A DNA stretch of 64,000 nucleotides from an uncultured Lachnospiraceae bacterium (GTDB lineage Bacteria > Bacillota > Clostridia > Lachnospirales > Lachnospiraceae), in assembly GCA_902781455.1 (NCBI GenBank), contig CACZJF010000002.1, positions 62,001 through 126,000 on the forward strand. The letters are read 5' to 3'. Positions 62,701-64,000 of this stretch are shown piece after piece. Under the pieces are notes generated by a model. That model was not told where the DNA came from. It made no database searches and saw nothing but the letters and a program-made list of their open reading frames with translations. Position 1 is the stretch's first letter, and each line of letters opens with the position of its first letter. The position numbers and the translations under genes are program-made.

Positions 62701-63204
62701 AATGCGGGGGCATATGGCACGGAGATGAAGGACATCGTCAGATCCGTGCGCGTGCTGGATGAGGAAGGCCGGATCCGGGAGCTTTCCTGTGAGGAAATGG
62801 AATTCGCTTACCGCACTTCCGTCGCGCAGAGAGAAAACATGATCATTCTTTCCGCCTGCCTGGTGCTGCAGAACGGAGAGAAGGAGCAGATCCAGCGTGC
62901 TATGGATGAACTGCGTGAAAGACGCCAGTCAAAACAGCCGCTGGAGCTTCCAAGCGCCGGATCGACCTTTAAGCGGCCGGAAGGATACTATGCAGGGGCC
63001 CTGATTGAGCAGGCAGGCCTGCGCGGATACCGGGAGGGCGGTGCCCAGGTATCGGAGAAACACTGCGGTTTTGTCGTCAACACGGGCGGCGCGACAGCGG
63101 AAGACGTACTCAGACTGATCCATGCGGTACAGGATGCGGTGTATGAGAACACAGGCGTCAGGCTGGAACCGGAGGTCAGGATGCTGGGGTTTGAAGACGA
63201 CTGA
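59734..63204 (+). CDS. murB: YfhO-MurB fusion: membrane glycosylation-type protein joined to UDP-MurNAc reductase
   Basis: An in-frame protein of about 1,156 residues. Residues 1-845 match the YfhO family: an N-terminal multi-span region with FWIGMLIPILLAG and DSLHQYLPFYTDFHEKL, about a dozen spans, an extracytoplasmic domain and a last span near 815-835 followed by ERKKRKKE. YfhO proteins help glycosylate lipoteichoic acid. Residues 846-1156 form a complete MurB: HTTFRIGGEADVF, IGNGSNLLVSD, the FAD-binding GIPGTLGGALTMNAGAYG and the catalytic serine in LPSAGSTFKRP. MurB reduces UDP-GlcNAc-enolpyruvate in the cytoplasm. ATG 59734 has AGGAACAGGG upstream. No stop separates the two parts; internal start at ATG 62269 could also yield free MurB. 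Confidence 0.85.
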   Translation: MHASRRHTGAYYFWIGMLIPILLAGVGFILIGIWPFGDGTVLIIDSLHQYLPFYTDFHEKLRSGGSLLYSFSAGFGYNFWATYAYYLASPVNFLIALVPTENVCDFMDLVILLKIGLCGGTMTWYLHRRNTRAFGLSAAFGTMFALSNFMIGYYFNLMWLDSVAMLPLCMCGIERICGIGKNRVLSDSSDGRLYGIALAFGIWCNYYIGFMLCIFSVLYFSVCLITAGRCSVKRFFSRVVRFGWWSVLAGGCGAVVLLPAYRALTISEAMQDNHLPLTLDTFDSLLDMLLTHFAMIKPINIANTQVGLNAYCGVSVLILVLLFALDRYCPLRERIARIALAGVLLLSFSMKTLNYIWHGFHQQNGLPNRFAFVYIGIVLTMSYDALRDLKRLSLWRVIVGGTAPIVFALVCLIGQYGEDYENYRYPNEVYLVTLALLAGYLVILLVLRRVRMPRRAAGLLLSALCITEAGAGGIYGIICNDSVTRSIYLDDQRSYKSLMAQIADEDWYRSEVDAQRMRNVTLFCGGNSIVMFNSTMQESVTNFCDRIGMEARTNKNGYNGVTDLMNDVFGIRYVLSAHGKGSTLYGFEELTKDNNLTVYKNDNALPIGFLANPEVTQWDLSGPTPIDVQNDFVQLAAGHDPIYTLDRYVTLRTDETCPIRIPEGKQVYVYLPDRVSELVVKTPEFTKTYTTFTDHLYVIEACDDSFEASVDAKTKGSAGQEAIIYTCPDALEEEVVETLSASVLEQVRTKGSTLSGTIRADRDGELVLTIPYDRNWTCLVDGEKVEADLIGEALTGLALTKGEHQIRLSYLPDGIRTGLAVSLVCLVLMTVTFLYERKKRKKETAMAEERAYTEEIAAGLIDIVGEEACLEHESMKKHTTFRIGGEADVFVMPRSEEELSYVLAYCRQSAVRHAVIGNGSNLLVSDRGYRGVIIQIAKNLSGIRVEDCEIEAQAGALLSSIARRAMESSLTGMEALSGIPGTLGGALTMNAGAYGTEMKDIVRSVRVLDEEGRIRELSCEEMEFAYRTSVAQRENMIILSACLVLQNGEKEQIQRAMDELRERRQSKQPLELPSAGSTFKRPEGYYAGALIEQAGLRGYREGGAQVSEKHCGFVVNTGGATAEDVLRLIHAVQDAVYENTGVRLEPEVRMLGFEDD

Positions 63205-63263
63205 GACACTCCGCCGCCGGCGCTTGTGAACAGCATACAGACAGGAAGAAGCAAAGGACAGAA

Positions 63264-64000
63264 ATGAGATTTGTGGTAGTGACCGGAATGTCCGGATCAG
63301 GAAAGACACAGGCTCTGAAGATGCTGGAGGATATGGGTTATTTCTGCGTGGATAACCTGCCGCTGGAGCTGATCGGAAAGTTCGCGGAGCTTGCTGCCGC
63401 GCCGGCGCAGGAGTACAGCAAGGTGGCCCTCGGACTGGATGTAAGAAGCCTGTATAAGGGCAGAGAAAGCGTGGGACGGTTTCTGGAGATCATGAAAGCG
63501 TATCCGCACGAGATTCTCTTTCTGGACTGCAGCCAGCAGCAGCTGGTGCGGCGGTACAAGTATTCCCGCAGGCTGCACCCGCTCGCCCAGGGAGACCGGA
63601 TTGAAGACGGGATCACGAGGGAGAGAGCGTATCTGATGCCGCTGCGGAACACGGCGGATTACGTGATTGACACAAGTGACCTGCTGACCAGACAGCTTAG
63701 GGAAGAGATGTCCCGCCTGTTCTCGGAAGGCGTGGATCAGAGCAGCCTGTTTTTATCCATTCTCTCCTTTGGCTACAAATACGGGATTCCGTCGGATGCG
63801 GACCTGGTTTTTGATGTCCGGTTCCTGCCCAATCCTTTCTATGTTGATGAGCTGAAGCATAAAACCGGGAATGACCCTGAGGTGCAGCAGTATGTATGCC
63901 AGGGCGGTGAGGCGGATACGTTTCTGAAAAAGATAACGGATCTTCTGGAATTCCTGATTCCGAAGTACTGCGCGGAAGGCAAGCGGCAGCTGATGATCTG
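63264..64000 (+). CDS. rapZ: RNase adapter RapZ / YvcJ, 3' end cut by the window
   Basis: The frame from ATG 63264 is open to the window edge, about 245 residues. The P-loop GMSGSGKT is at residues 8-15 and YFCVDNLP follows. Later segments include FLDCSQQQLVRRY, RRLHPLA and DVRFLPNPFYVDELK, all hallmarks of the RapZ/YvcJ family, which binds nucleotides and in Enterobacteria controls glmS mRNA. The gene order murB-rapZ is conserved in Firmicutes, and yvcK and whiA are expected next. Confidence 0.95.
   Translation, partial: MRFVVVTGMSGSGKTQALKMLEDMGYFCVDNLPLELIGKFAELAAAPAQEYSKVALGLDVRSLYKGRESVGRFLEIMKAYPHEILFLDCSQQQLVRRYKYSRRLHPLAQGDRIEDGITRERAYLMPLRNTADYVIDTSDLLTRQLREEMSRLFSEGVDQSSLFLSILSFGYKYGIPSDADLVFDVRFLPNPFYVDELKHKTGNDPEVQQYVCQGGEADTFLKKITDLLEFLIPKYCAEGKRQLMI

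Overview
The window looks like a chromosomal stretch from a GC-rich anaerobic Firmicute, most likely in or near the Lachnospiraceae. This is inferred from gene content: a six-gene Rnf cluster in the order C-D-G-E-A-B, IorAB with a phenylacetate-CoA-ligase-like enzyme, an iron-sulfur L-serine dehydratase, VanW and YARHG surface proteins, AddAB, and murB next to rapZ. Ribosome-binding sites are mostly strong AGGAGG types. I saw no transposase, integrase, CRISPR array, rRNA or tRNA, so this reads as core chromosome. Both edges cut genes: a ROK glucokinase on the left and rapZ on the right.

Layout. 1-4.2 kb: glucokinase end, a 33-residue membrane peptide, a VanW-family wall protein, and an Lrp regulator with a class I aminotransferase. 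4.3-7.3 kb: an ABC importer of the nitrate/sulfonate/taurine type with its own promoter. 7.3-9.0 kb: a CstA-type transporter behind a promoter and a leader terminator. 9.0-16.9 kb: a membrane protein, a MoxR-like AAA ATPase, a VWA protein, an RsmF-like methyltransferase, serine dehydratase and a PfkB kinase. 17-22.1 kb: a secreted protein, then iorA-iorB-acyl-CoA ligase-ACT. 22.2-30.7 kb, minus strand: an ATP-grasp protein of the PEP-synthase type, a 1,572-residue HD/nucleotidyltransferase/PRTase-like protein and an LDH/MDH-like dehydrogenase in one operon. 30.8-32.2 kb: gdhA. 32.3-41.6 kb: rnfCDGEAB, two uncharacterised genes, a CbxX-type AAA ATPase and maf. 41.6-42.0 kb: AT-rich noncoding DNA full of hairpins. 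42.0-44.0 kb: a secreted NlpC/P60 protein, a small XRE regulator (minus) and a DJ-1 protein. 44.1-50.9 kb: tig-clpP-clpX-engB-valS. 51-59.7 kb: a YARHG protein and addB-addA. 59.7-64 kb: an in-frame YfhO-MurB fusion and rapZ.

The metabolic genes fit an amino-acid-fermenting anaerobe. Aminotransferase and glutamate dehydrogenase turn amino acids into 2-oxo acids, serine dehydratase yields pyruvate, and IorAB oxidises aryl-pyruvates to acyl-CoA while reducing ferredoxin. Rnf then oxidises ferredoxin with NAD+ and builds an ion gradient. That chain is inference from known families. The two most unusual items are the fused YfhO-MurB polypeptide and the giant multidomain NadD-like protein with its ATP-grasp partner.
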